Of a stretch of DNA of 42,148 nt, positions 1 through 8,838 are shown piece by piece. Both the position numbers and the translations under genes were made by a program. Each line of letters starts with the position of its first letter. Position 1 is the stretch's first letter. This DNA is from Candidatus Edwardsiibacteriota bacterium (GTDB lineage: Bacteria; Edwardsbacteria; AC1; EtOH8), in contig JALOPJ010000055.1 in assembly GCA_025453955.1 (NCBI GenBank), positions 1-42,148 on the forward strand. Direction: 5' to 3'. The notes under the pieces were generated by a model that saw only the letters and a list, made by a program, of their open reading frames with translations, made no database searches and was not told where the DNA came from.

Positions 1-1
1 C

Positions 2-241
2 GGCATCAAGCACGACTACGGTTTCATCACCCCGCTGGACCTGGGCAAGCGCGCGGTGTTCGAGTACGACTACTATCTCGACCATACCGACCCGGCGCAG
101 ATCGCCGTGATGCGGGACGCCGTGATGGCCGCCGGCGCCATGATCGAGGGGTTTTCCGCCGCGCATCCCGGTGTGAAATGGATACGGTACACCCTGTACC
201 AGGGATTCGCGCGCAAGGAACACATCCTGTACATCGACTGA
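2..241 (+). CDS. C-terminal fragment of a protein truncated by the window edge; possibly FAD-linked oxidoreductase C-terminus
   Basis: Open frame from base 2 (GIKHDYGFITPLDLGKRAVFEYDYYLDHTDPAQ...HILYID) to TGA at 239-241; family assignment is only a weak impression. Confidence 0.5.
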   Translation, partial: GIKHDYGFITPLDLGKRAVFEYDYYLDHTDPAQIAVMRDAVMAAGAMIEGFSAAHPGVKWIRYTLYQGFARKEHILYID

Positions 242-250
242 ACGCGCCCG

Positions 251-1465
251 ATGAGGGACGGTGTCCACACCCTCGGCACGCGGAGGGCGGAGCGGAGAAC
301 ACGCTTCCTGGTGACCGGCGCCACCGGGTTCCTGGGAAGCCACCTGTTCATCGCGCTGTGCGAACGGGGCCATCGCGTCACCCTGCTCTGTCGCCCCGGC
401 AAGCACGCGCCGGTCCGTGACCGGGTGAATGAGATCCTTGCATGGTTTGGCAAAACGCCCGCCTGCTACCCGCACTTGGCCGTTGTCGAGGGGCGCATCG
501 AGGTGCCGCGGTTCGGCCTGCCCGATGCGGCATACCGGCGGCTGGCCGCCGGCACCGACGAGATCATCCACTGCGCCGGCAGCACCGATTTCTCCCGGCG
601 CAACCATCCGGCGACCTCGGCCACGAACATCGGCGCCCTGGGCAATGTGCTCGACCTCGCCGCGGCCGGCCGCTGCGTTTTCTTCCACCACATCAGCACC
701 GCCTACGCCGCGGGCGCGTCCCCGGGGCCGTGCCGGGAGCAATTGGTCGATACCGCGACGTTCTGCAACGCCTACGAGGAGACGAAGAACGGCGCCGAGC
801 ACCTGGCGAGTGGGTTCTGCGCGGCCCGCGGCATCCGCCTCTCCATCTATCGGCCGTCGATCGTCTACGGCGACTCGCGGACCGGGCGCAGCCGCAAGTT
901 CAACGCGCTCTACTTCCCGGTGAAGACCATCATCTTCCTGCGCGACGTCCTGGCCGGCGACATCCGGGACAACGGGGGCGCCCGGGCCCGGGCCATGGGC
1001 GTCCGGGTCGCGGCCGACGGCCGGGTGCACCTGCCGATCCGCCTGCCGGTGCGGCCCGGCGGCACCATCAACCTGATCCCGGTCGACTTCTTCACGGCCG
1101 CCGTCATGGCCCTGGTCGAGGAGGACCTGGCGGGCGGCATCCATCACATCGTCAATCACCGCCCCAACACCCTGGACGACCTCGTCGAGTACACCAACCG
1201 CTTCGCCGGCATCGCCGGTCCGACGGTGGCGAACGAGCGCGCGCTGGCGGCCGGCGGCAGGAACCCGCTGGAGCAGCTGTTCGAGTCGTACATCGCGATG
1301 TACCTGCCGTACCTCAGCGACCTGCGGCGGTTCTCGACGGAGCATACCGCCGCCATCCTCGACAAACGGTCCGTGGCCTGCCCCGCCTTCACCTACGAGG
1401 TTTTCCGGCGGTGCATCGAGTATGCCCTGGCCGTCGATTGGGGGAAGAACCTGACGGCAGCATGA
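251..1465 (+). CDS. NAD(P)-binding extended SDR / thioester-reductase (Male sterility)-like protein
   Basis: N-terminal Rossmann motif VTGATGFLGSHLF, YxxxK-like YEETKNGAEHL, long ORF. Confidence 0.8.
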   Translation: MRDGVHTLGTRRAERRTRFLVTGATGFLGSHLFIALCERGHRVTLLCRPGKHAPVRDRVNEILAWFGKTPACYPHLAVVEGRIEVPRFGLPDAAYRRLAAGTDEIIHCAGSTDFSRRNHPATSATNIGALGNVLDLAAAGRCVFFHHISTAYAAGASPGPCREQLVDTATFCNAYEETKNGAEHLASGFCAARGIRLSIYRPSIVYGDSRTGRSRKFNALYFPVKTIIFLRDVLAGDIRDNGGARARAMGVRVAADGRVHLPIRLPVRPGGTINLIPVDFFTAAVMALVEEDLAGGIHHIVNHRPNTLDDLVEYTNRFAGIAGPTVANERALAAGGRNPLEQLFESYIAMYLPYLSDLRRFSTEHTAAILDKRSVACPAFTYEVFRRCIEYALAVDWGKNLTAA

Positions 1466-1580
1466 GTTGATCGCGGGCATCCCGGCTGGGTTCTCCGCAT
1501 CGGTGTCTACGCATCCGGTCATTTCGCGATCAAGGCCGGGGCTGCGACTCGTCTTAAAGCAATCAAGCCAAAGGACCACG

Positions 1581-3065
1581 ATGAACAAGAAGATCGTCAT
1601 CATCGGCGCCGGGCCCGGCGGGCTGACCGCCGGCATGCTGCTGGCCCACCGCGGTTTCCAGGTCGACATCTACGAGAAGGACGCCCGCGTCGGCGGCCGC
1701 AACGCCGCCATCAAACTGGGCGACTACACCTTCGACACCGGCCCCACCTTCCTGATGCTGCTGGAGACGCTGGAGCAGACCTTCCGCGACGCCGGCCGCG
1801 ACATGAACAAGCTGCTCGACCTGCGGCGGCTGGAGCCGATGTACCGCCTGCGGTTCCACGGCAGCGGCGACTTCTTCCCGGTCAGCGACGAACGCAAGAT
1901 GGTCGAGGAGGTCGAGCGCGCCTTCCCGGGCGACGGCAAGAACTACCTGCGGTTCCGCGAGCAGGAGGGCAGGAAGTTCCAGCGGGTCTACCCCTGCCTG
2001 AAAGTGCCCTACGACAGCCTGCTCTCCTACCTCAAGCCCCGCTTCCTGAAGGCGATCCCTCGGCTCGACCCCTTCGCCTCGGTCTACGGCCGGCTGGCGT
2101 CGTACTTCACGCACGACGACCTGCGCATCGCCATGACCTTCCAGGCCAAGTACCTGGGGATGTCGCCCTGGGAGTGTCCGGCCACCTTCACCATCCTCTC
2201 GGTGATCGAGCACACCTACGGCATCTACCATCCGATCGGTGGCCTCAACCGGATATCGGAGGTGATGGCCGACTGCATCGCCCAGGACGGCGGGAAGGTC
2301 CATTTGAACGCGCCAGTCAGGCAATTGATCGTCAAGGATCGCGTCGCCACCGGCGTGCTGCTGGAGAACGGCGAAACGGTCGAGGCCGACGCGGTGATCG
2401 TCAACCCGGACTTCGCCTGGGCCATGAGCCACATCGTCAAGCCGGAGGACCGCAGGAAATACACCGACGCCAAACTGAAAAGGATGGACTATTCGTGTTC
2501 CACCTTCATGCTCTACCTCGGCGTCGACAAGAAATACGACATCCCCCACCACAACATCATCTTCGCCCGGAGCTACCGGGACAACGTGGACACCATCGTC
2601 AGGACCAAGACCCTGCCCGCCGATCCGTCGGTCTACATCCAGAACGCCAGCATCACCGATCCCACCCTGGCGCCCGCCGGCAAGTCGGCGATCTACGTCC
2701 TGGTGCCAATCGCCAACCAGACCTCGGGGATAGATTGGAATAAGGAAAAGAAGGCCTTCCGCGACCTGGTGATCCGGACCATCGTCGAGAAGACGGAGCT
2801 GAAGGACCTGGAACAACACATCGAGGTCGAGCAGGTGATCACGCCGGCCGACTGGCAGCGCGACTACCACATCTACCACGGCGCCACCTTCAACCTCAGC
2901 CACAAGATCTCGCAGATGCTCTCGTTCCGGCCCCACAACCGGTTCGAGGAGTTCGGCAACTGCTACCTGGTGGGCGGCGGCACCCACCCCGGCTCCGGCC
3001 TGCCGACCATCTACCAGTCGGGCCGGATCGCGGCGGGGATGATCAGCGGCCGGCCCGTGGACTGA
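1581..3065 (+). CDS. Phytoene desaturase (CrtI-like) family FAD-dependent oxidoreductase
   Basis: MNKKIVIIGAGPGGLTAGMLLAHRGFQVDIYEKDARVGGR (dinucleotide-binding motif) and C-terminal YLVGGGTHPGSGLPTIYQSGRIAA, typical of CrtI; start set to internal ATG rather than ORF start 1467. Confidence 0.88.
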   Translation: MNKKIVIIGAGPGGLTAGMLLAHRGFQVDIYEKDARVGGRNAAIKLGDYTFDTGPTFLMLLETLEQTFRDAGRDMNKLLDLRRLEPMYRLRFHGSGDFFPVSDERKMVEEVERAFPGDGKNYLRFREQEGRKFQRVYPCLKVPYDSLLSYLKPRFLKAIPRLDPFASVYGRLASYFTHDDLRIAMTFQAKYLGMSPWECPATFTILSVIEHTYGIYHPIGGLNRISEVMADCIAQDGGKVHLNAPVRQLIVKDRVATGVLLENGETVEADAVIVNPDFAWAMSHIVKPEDRRKYTDAKLKRMDYSCSTFMLYLGVDKKYDIPHHNIIFARSYRDNVDTIVRTKTLPADPSVYIQNASITDPTLAPAGKSAIYVLVPIANQTSGIDWNKEKKAFRDLVIRTIVEKTELKDLEQHIEVEQVITPADWQRDYHIYHGATFNLSHKISQMLSFRPHNRFEEFGNCYLVGGGTHPGSGLPTIYQSGRIAAGMISGRPVD

Positions 3066-4504
3066 TGGCCGGCCCCCGCCGGGCCGCGCAGCGGCTGTGG
3101 TTGGCCCTGCCGGACGGCGGCGGCGCTCCGCGCTACCTGCCGCTCGACATCGAGCTGCGAGCGGCCGACCTGCTGACGGTGGCCGGCCGCTGGGACCGCG
3201 TCGACGCTTGCTACCGGAGGTTCCTCGACCTGCTGGCCGGGGACGGTTTCCCGCGCGAACGGGCGCGCGTCGAGTCGTTCTACGGGATGTTCCTGGAGAC
3301 GCGGGGCGACCACCCCGGGGCGCTGCGTCACTCCGCTGCGGCCGTCACTCTCTACCAACAACTCGGCGATGACGCCGGGCTGGCCTACGCGCTTGGCAAC
3401 ACCGGCGCGGTCTATCTGGAGCTGAGCCGCTTCGCCGAGGCCCAGGACTGCTTCGAACGCCAGCGCGACCTCTGCAGCCGCGCCGGGGATGAGATCGGTC
3501 TGTCACGGGCGTATGGCAACAACGGCATCGTCTGCACCGACACCGGCCGCTACGACGAGGCCCTGGAGCACCTGGGGAGGCAGCGTGAGCTGTGCGAACG
3601 GCTGGGTGACAAACGCGGGCTGGCTCGGGCCGAGGGCAACATCGGCCTGGTATGCTGGCACCGAGAGGACTACCGGCGGGCCCGCGAGCAATTCGAGCTG
3701 ACGATGCGCCTGGCCCGCGAGGTGGGCGACGTGCGGATGATGGCCATTACCGTCGGCAACATCGGGCTGATCCAGGGCGAGACCGGAGACCTGCAGGGTG
3801 CGATCGACAGCTACCGCCAGCAGCTGGACCTGGCGCTGCGGCTGGGCGAGCGTTCGATGGCGCCGCTGGCTCGCGAGAACATCGCCAACGAGCTCATCCG
3901 GCTGGGGCAATTCACCGAGGCAGCGGCGCTGCTGGACCAGGCCGGGCAGGGACACCGCGCCCAGGGCGACTCCTACGGCGAGGCGCGGGTCATGCGGCTA
4001 CGGGCTGACTGGCACAAAGGGCAGGGCGAGCATGCCGCTGCCGGCCAGGCGATGGAGCGTGCGCTGGCCCTGCTGCGGCCGCTGGGCATCGGTCACGACC
4101 TGGGCGACTTCCTGCTGGACGACGCCGAGATCCTGTCGCTGCTGGGGAAACCGTCAGAGGCGCTGGCCGCTGCTGCCGAGGCCGAAGGCCTGTACCGCGA
4201 ACAGCAGCGCCCCGGACCATTGCTGCTGGCCTGGCTTTGGAGGCTCAAGCTGTCGTTCGAGATCGAACCGGCGCGACGTGCCGACCTCGCCGGGCAGATC
4301 GAAGCCCTGCTGGAACGCGATCCCGACCCGGGGTTCCAGGCACAGGTCCTGTACGAGCTGTGCGCCATGCAGCGAGCGCTGGGAAGACCATGGCGCGAGA
4401 CGCGTGACCGGGCGCTGACGATCTACCGTGATCTCTACGAGGCCGTCTCCAAACACGCATACCGCCGGCGGATCGACATCCTGATGTCAATGAACTCAGA
4501 ATGA
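3065..4504 (+). CDS. Tetratricopeptide repeat protein
   Basis: Repeated TPR units (LAYALGNTGAVYLELSRFAEAQDCFERQ; LSRAYGNNGIVCTDTGRYDEALEHLGRQ); ATGA overlap with upstream gene. Confidence 0.85.
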   Translation: MAGPRRAAQRLWLALPDGGGAPRYLPLDIELRAADLLTVAGRWDRVDACYRRFLDLLAGDGFPRERARVESFYGMFLETRGDHPGALRHSAAAVTLYQQLGDDAGLAYALGNTGAVYLELSRFAEAQDCFERQRDLCSRAGDEIGLSRAYGNNGIVCTDTGRYDEALEHLGRQRELCERLGDKRGLARAEGNIGLVCWHREDYRRAREQFELTMRLAREVGDVRMMAITVGNIGLIQGETGDLQGAIDSYRQQLDLALRLGERSMAPLARENIANELIRLGQFTEAAALLDQAGQGHRAQGDSYGEARVMRLRADWHKGQGEHAAAGQAMERALALLRPLGIGHDLGDFLLDDAEILSLLGKPSEALAAAAEAEGLYREQQRPGPLLLAWLWRLKLSFEIEPARRADLAGQIEALLERDPDPGFQAQVLYELCAMQRALGRPWRETRDRALTIYRDLYEAVSKHAYRRRIDILMSMNSE

Positions 4505-4523
4505 ATCAATGGAGGACTCGACC

Positions 4524-5594
4524 ATGAATATCAAACAGACCCTGCTGCCGCAGGACCAGCTCAAGCCGCTCTACGCCGACCCGCTGAAACTGGTGTTCGG
4601 CCGCCAGTTCACCGACCACATGTTCACCATGTGGTGGGACAAGGCGCGCGGCTGGCACGATCCCGAGATCAGGCCCTACGGCCCGCTGCCGCTGGACCCG
4701 GCCGCCATGGTGCTGCACTACGGCCAGGAGGTGTTCGAGGGCATGAAGGCCTACCAGTCGGCGGCGGGCGGGGTGCTGCTGTTCCGCCCCGACGAGAACG
4801 CCCGCCGCTTCAACAGTTCGCTGCGCCGGATCTGCATGCCCGAGGTGCCGGCCGAGGACTTCATCCAGGCGGTGTCCGAGCTGGTCAAGCTGGAGCGGCG
4901 CTGGATCCCCACGGCAGAGGGCTGCTCGCTCTACATCCGGCCGGCGGCCATCGGCACCGAGGCCGCGCTGGGCGTGCGGCCGGCCGAGCAGTACCTGTTC
5001 TTCGTGATCCTCTCGCCGGTCGGTCCCTACTTCCCCGAGGGCTTCAACCCGGTGGGGCTGTGGGTCAGCGATAACTACGTGCGGGCCGCGCTGGGCGGCA
5101 CCGGCGAGGCCAAGACCGGCGGCAACTACGCGGCCTCCCTGTTCGCCTCGCAGCAGGCCAAGGAGCGCGGCTACAGCCAGGTGCTGTGGCTGGACGCCAA
5201 GGAGCACCGCTACATCGAGGAGGTCGGCGCGATGAACATCTTCTTCGTGATCGACGACGTGCTGGTGACGCCGCCGCTGTCGGGCAGCATCCTCAACGGC
5301 GTCACCCGGCGCTCGGTGCTGAAGCTGGCCGACGACGTCGGCATCCGCGCCGAGCAGCGCCAGATCTCGATCGACGAGGTGCTGGACGGCATCACCCACC
5401 GCAACCTGACCGAGTGCTTCGGGGCCGGCACCGCCGCGGTGATCAGCCCGGTGGGGAAGATCAGCTACAAGGGCCAGGAGTACGTCATCGGCTCCGAGGC
5501 CGGTCCGTGGTCCACCAAGCTCTACCAGACGCTGACCGGCATCCAGACCGGCCGGCTGCCCGACACGCACAACTGGGTCCACACGATCAAGTAG
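4524..5594 (+). CDS. ilvE: Branched-chain amino acid aminotransferase
   Basis: LHYGQEVFEGMKAYQ, RPDENARRFNSSLRRICMP, GGNYAASLFASQQAKERGYSQVLWLDAKEHRYIEEVGAMNIFFV are class IV PLP aminotransferase signatures; internal ATG with upstream GGAGG. Confidence 0.93.
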   Translation: MNIKQTLLPQDQLKPLYADPLKLVFGRQFTDHMFTMWWDKARGWHDPEIRPYGPLPLDPAAMVLHYGQEVFEGMKAYQSAAGGVLLFRPDENARRFNSSLRRICMPEVPAEDFIQAVSELVKLERRWIPTAEGCSLYIRPAAIGTEAALGVRPAEQYLFFVILSPVGPYFPEGFNPVGLWVSDNYVRAALGGTGEAKTGGNYAASLFASQQAKERGYSQVLWLDAKEHRYIEEVGAMNIFFVIDDVLVTPPLSGSILNGVTRRSVLKLADDVGIRAEQRQISIDEVLDGITHRNLTECFGAGTAAVISPVGKISYKGQEYVIGSEAGPWSTKLYQTLTGIQTGRLPDTHNWVHTIK

Positions 5595-5657
5595 CACTTC
5601 CGGCCCCGCCCTCTCCGCACCAGAACGCGGCGCCGGGCCGGACCAACGGAGGGAACC

Positions 5658-5906
5658 ATGCCCGAACCGATCATCGAGGAGATCAAGGTAACCGGCGAGC
5701 AGCTGCTGGCCAAGGTCCGGGAGCTGATCCGGGAAGGCAACATCCGGCGCATCACCATCGCCGACAAGGACGGCAAGGTGCTGATGACGCTGCCGCTGAC
5801 CATCGGCGTGGTGGGCGCGATCCTGGCCCCGTCGCTGGCGGCGATCGGCGCCATCGCCGCGCTGGTCGCCGAATGCACCGTCAAGGTGGAGCGCGAGACG
5901 CAGTAG
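5658..5906 (+). CDS. DUF4342-type small membrane-associated protein
   Basis: EEIKVTGEQLLAKVRELIREGNIRRITIADKDGKVLMTLPLTIGVVGAILAPSLAAIGAIAALVAECTVKVE. Confidence 0.8.
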   Translation: MPEPIIEEIKVTGEQLLAKVRELIREGNIRRITIADKDGKVLMTLPLTIGVVGAILAPSLAAIGAIAALVAECTVKVERETQ

Positions 5907-5907
5907 C

Positions 5908-6339
5908 GTGCGGCTCTGGTCGCTGCATCCGAGATACCTCGACGCGCGGGGGCTGGTCGCGCTGTGGCGCGAGGCCCTGCTGGCCCAGGCCGTGCTGCGC
6001 GGCCGGACCAAGGGCTACCGGCACCATCCGCAGCTGGGGCGGTTCCGGGCGCAGCGCGACCCGGCCGCGGCCATCGGCGGGTATTTGCGGACCGTTTCCG
6101 ACGAGGCCGCCGCGCGCGGATACCGCTTCGACCGGTCGAAGATCTCCCGGGCCGGGAAGGGGATCCGGATGCGGACGACCCGCGGCCAGCTGGCCTACGA
6201 GTTCCGCCACTTGTTGGGAAAACTGCGGCTGCGCGACCCCGCACGCCACCGATCGCTGCGTGCGATAGAACGGATCGTCCCGAATCCATTGTTCACGGCC
6301 GTCCCCGGCCCGGTCGAACCGTGGGAACGGCCCATCTGA
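5908..6339 (+). CDS. Pyrimidine dimer DNA glycosylase/endonuclease V-like (Pyr_excise family)
   Basis: MRLWSLHPRYLDARGLVALWREALLAQAVLRGRTKGYRHHPQLGRF; GTG start. Confidence 0.82.
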   Translation: MRLWSLHPRYLDARGLVALWREALLAQAVLRGRTKGYRHHPQLGRFRAQRDPAAAIGGYLRTVSDEAAARGYRFDRSKISRAGKGIRMRTTRGQLAYEFRHLLGKLRLRDPARHRSLRAIERIVPNPLFTAVPGPVEPWERPI

Positions 6340-6390
6340 CGACGATTCATGGATTCCCCTATTCACGGGAATGACGATAGAGAGCAACCA

Positions 6391-7365
6391 GTGCGCAGCT
6401 TCCCCCGCCCGGTCGTCGCCGCCAGCAAGTGCCTGGGGTTCGCGGCCTGCCGCTACGACGGGCAGACCATCGATTGCCCCACGGTGCGTCTGCTGCAGGG
6501 CCTGGTCGACTTCCGGCCCGTCTGCCCGGAAGTGGCAATCGGGCTGGGCGTGCCGCGCGAGCCGATCCGGGTCATCGAGTCCGGCGGCGAACGCCGCCTG
6601 TACCAGCCGGCCACCGGCCGCGACCTGACCGCGGACATGGCGGCGTTCGCATCCCGTCACCTCGGCACGCTGGGCGACGCCGACGGCTTCATCCTCAAGT
6701 CACACTCGCCGTCCTGCGGCGTCAAGGACGTCAAGGCCTATCCCGGCACGGATCCCCGGCACGCGCCGGTGACGGGTAAGAGCGCCGGGTTCTTCGGCGG
6801 CGCGGTGCTGGAGCGGTTCCCCCACCTGGCGGTCGAGGACGACGGGCGGCTGGAGAACTACCAGGTACGGGAGCATTTCTACACCCGCCTCTACGCCGTG
6901 GCCGATTTCCGGCAGGTCCGCGCCAGCGGCGAGATGCGGAAGCTGGTCGATTTCCAGTCGCGCCACAAGCTGCTGCTGATGGCCTGCAGCCAGAAGGAGA
7001 TGCACGCGCTGGGCCGGATCACCGCCAACGGGGAGCGCCGGCCCTGGGACGAGCTGACCGCGGAGTACGGCGCGCACCTGGGGGCGGCGCTGTCGCGCCT
7101 GCCCCGGGCCGCGGCCAACGTCAACGTGCTGCAGCACGCGCTGGGGTACTTCAAGGACGGGCTCTCTCCGGCCGAGAAGGAGTTCTTCCTGGACGAGCTG
7201 GTGCGCTACCGCCGGGGCAAGGTCCCGCTGGGCGCGGTCGTCGCCGTGATGCGCTCGTGGGTCGCACGATTCGGCGACGACTACCTGCGCATCCAGTCGT
7301 ACTTCCAGCCGTACCCGGAGGAGTTGTCGTCGGTCAGCGACTCGGGCCAGGGCCGCGAGCTCTGA
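6391..7365 (+). CDS. DUF523 (TudS-like) - DUF1722 (YbgA-like) fusion protein
   Basis: AASKCLGFAACRYDGQTIDC...VCPEVAIGLGVPREPIR; KSHSPSCGVKDV; C-terminal DUF1722 region (FQSRHKLLLMACSQKEMHALGRI). GTG at 6391 preferred over ATG 6349, which lies in a REP-like palindrome. Confidence 0.85.
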   Translation: MRSFPRPVVAASKCLGFAACRYDGQTIDCPTVRLLQGLVDFRPVCPEVAIGLGVPREPIRVIESGGERRLYQPATGRDLTADMAAFASRHLGTLGDADGFILKSHSPSCGVKDVKAYPGTDPRHAPVTGKSAGFFGGAVLERFPHLAVEDDGRLENYQVREHFYTRLYAVADFRQVRASGEMRKLVDFQSRHKLLLMACSQKEMHALGRITANGERRPWDELTAEYGAHLGAALSRLPRAAANVNVLQHALGYFKDGLSPAEKEFFLDELVRYRRGKVPLGAVVAVMRSWVARFGDDYLRIQSYFQPYPEELSSVSDSGQGREL

Positions 7366-7970
7366 TGCTGATCGCGTTCAACAAGCCCTACGGGGTGCTG
7401 TCGCAATTCACCAGGCCGACCGATGCCGGACGACCCGTCCCCACGGCGCATCGCACCTTGTCGCAGTTCGGGTTCCCCCGGGGCGTCTACCCGGTCGGCC
7501 GGCTGGACGCCGACAGCGAGGGTTTGCTGCTGCTGAGCGACGAACCGGGGTTGAACTCGAAGCTGCTCGACCCGGTCCGCGGGCATGCCCGCGCCTACTG
7601 GGCGCAGGTGGAGGACGTCCCCGGGCGCGCGGACCTCGACCGATTGGAACGCGGGACCGTCATCGGCGGCCGCCGGACCCTCCCGGCGCGGGCGCGCCTG
7701 CTCGACCCCCAGCCTGACCTGCCGGACCGGGTGCCGCCCATCCGCGTCCGCACGGCCATCCCCACCTGCTGGATCGAGCTGGTGCTCACCGAGGGCAGGA
7801 ACCGACAGGTGCGGCGGATGACCGCGGCCGTCGGGTTCCCCACCCTGCGGCTGGTCCGGGTGCGGATCGGCGCGTTCGCCCTGGCGGGGGTCGCCCCCGG
7901 CGAGTGGCGAGTGCTGGGTCAGCGCGACCGGCGGCTCGTCATGGACCGGCCGGACCGGAATACCTGTTGA
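7365..7970 (+). CDS. rluE: RluE/RsuA-family pseudouridine synthase
   Basis: MLIAFNKPYGVLSQFT, YPVGRLDADSEGLLLLSDEPGLNSKLLDP, LVLTEGRNRQVRRMTAAVGFPTLRLVRVRIG; ATGA-type overlap with upstream stop. Confidence 0.88.
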   Translation: MLIAFNKPYGVLSQFTRPTDAGRPVPTAHRTLSQFGFPRGVYPVGRLDADSEGLLLLSDEPGLNSKLLDPVRGHARAYWAQVEDVPGRADLDRLERGTVIGGRRTLPARARLLDPQPDLPDRVPPIRVRTAIPTCWIELVLTEGRNRQVRRMTAAVGFPTLRLVRVRIGAFALAGVAPGEWRVLGQRDRRLVMDRPDRNTC

Positions 7971-7995
7971 CTTCTCCCGGCGTCTCGGGTACAGT
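7967..7995 (+). promoter_or_regulatory. Candidate sigma70-like promoter for the downstream MBL-fold gene
   Basis: TTGACT - 17 nt - TACAGT. Confidence 0.4.
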
Positions 7996-8052
7996 ATCGT
8001 CATCCCGCCCCAGGACCACACCGCCACGCAACAGATACAACGGGGGTGCCGT

Positions 8053-8814
8053 ATGAAGCTCCGGGTGCTCGGCTCGTCTGGTTCCCAACTGCCGGGACTG
8101 AACCTCACCAGCTTCCTGCTGGACCGGACCGTGCTGATCGACACCGGCAGCGCGGCCTCGATGCTGGATTTCGACGAACAGAAGCGGGTCGAGCTGGTGC
8201 TGCTCTCGCACATCCACATCGACCACAGCATGGGCCTGCTGCTGATGGCCGACAACCTGGTGGGCCAGACCAAGAGGCCAATCAAGGTCCTCAGCATCCC
8301 CGAGGTGCTGGACGGGCTGCGCGGACACCTCTTCAACAACCAAGTCTGGCCCGATTTCACGTCGATCCCCAGCACCAGGAGCGCGGTCTTCGCGCTGCAG
8401 GCCCTGCGGGAGGGCAATCCGACGCGCGCCGGCAAGTACACGGTAACCGCGGTCAAGGTCAGCCATGCCGTGCCCACGACCGGCTTCATCATCGGCGATG
8501 GCAGGTCAAGCCTGCTGTACACCGGCGACACCCGGTCCACCGACCGCATCTGGCAGGTGGCCCGCAAGGTCGGGGACATCCGGGGCGTGGTGATCGAGAC
8601 CTCGTTCCCCAACCAGCTGCAGGAGCTGGCCTGTCTCTCCGGCCACCTCACCCCGCAGACCCTGCGGTCGGAGATCGAAAAATCGGGCCTGAAAGTGCCG
8701 TTCTATGTCTACCACCTCAAGGCGCTTTACATGGGACAGGTGCAGAAGGAGATCGCCGCGCTCAAGAACCCGCAGATCCGGTTCGCCGCCGAGGGCGCGA
8801 CCTACACGTTCTGA
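8053..8814 (+). CDS. MBL-fold metallohydrolase, class II cyclic-nucleotide phosphodiesterase-like
   Basis: VLLSHIHIDHSMGLLLMADN (HxHxDH), VIIGDG..LLYTGDT, late His motif regions. Confidence 0.78.
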   Translation: MKLRVLGSSGSQLPGLNLTSFLLDRTVLIDTGSAASMLDFDEQKRVELVLLSHIHIDHSMGLLLMADNLVGQTKRPIKVLSIPEVLDGLRGHLFNNQVWPDFTSIPSTRSAVFALQALREGNPTRAGKYTVTAVKVSHAVPTTGFIIGDGRSSLLYTGDTRSTDRIWQVARKVGDIRGVVIETSFPNQLQELACLSGHLTPQTLRSEIEKSGLKVPFYVYHLKALYMGQVQKEIAALKNPQIRFAAEGATYTF

Positions 8815-8838
8815 ACGGATCCCTGTCCGCTGACACGA

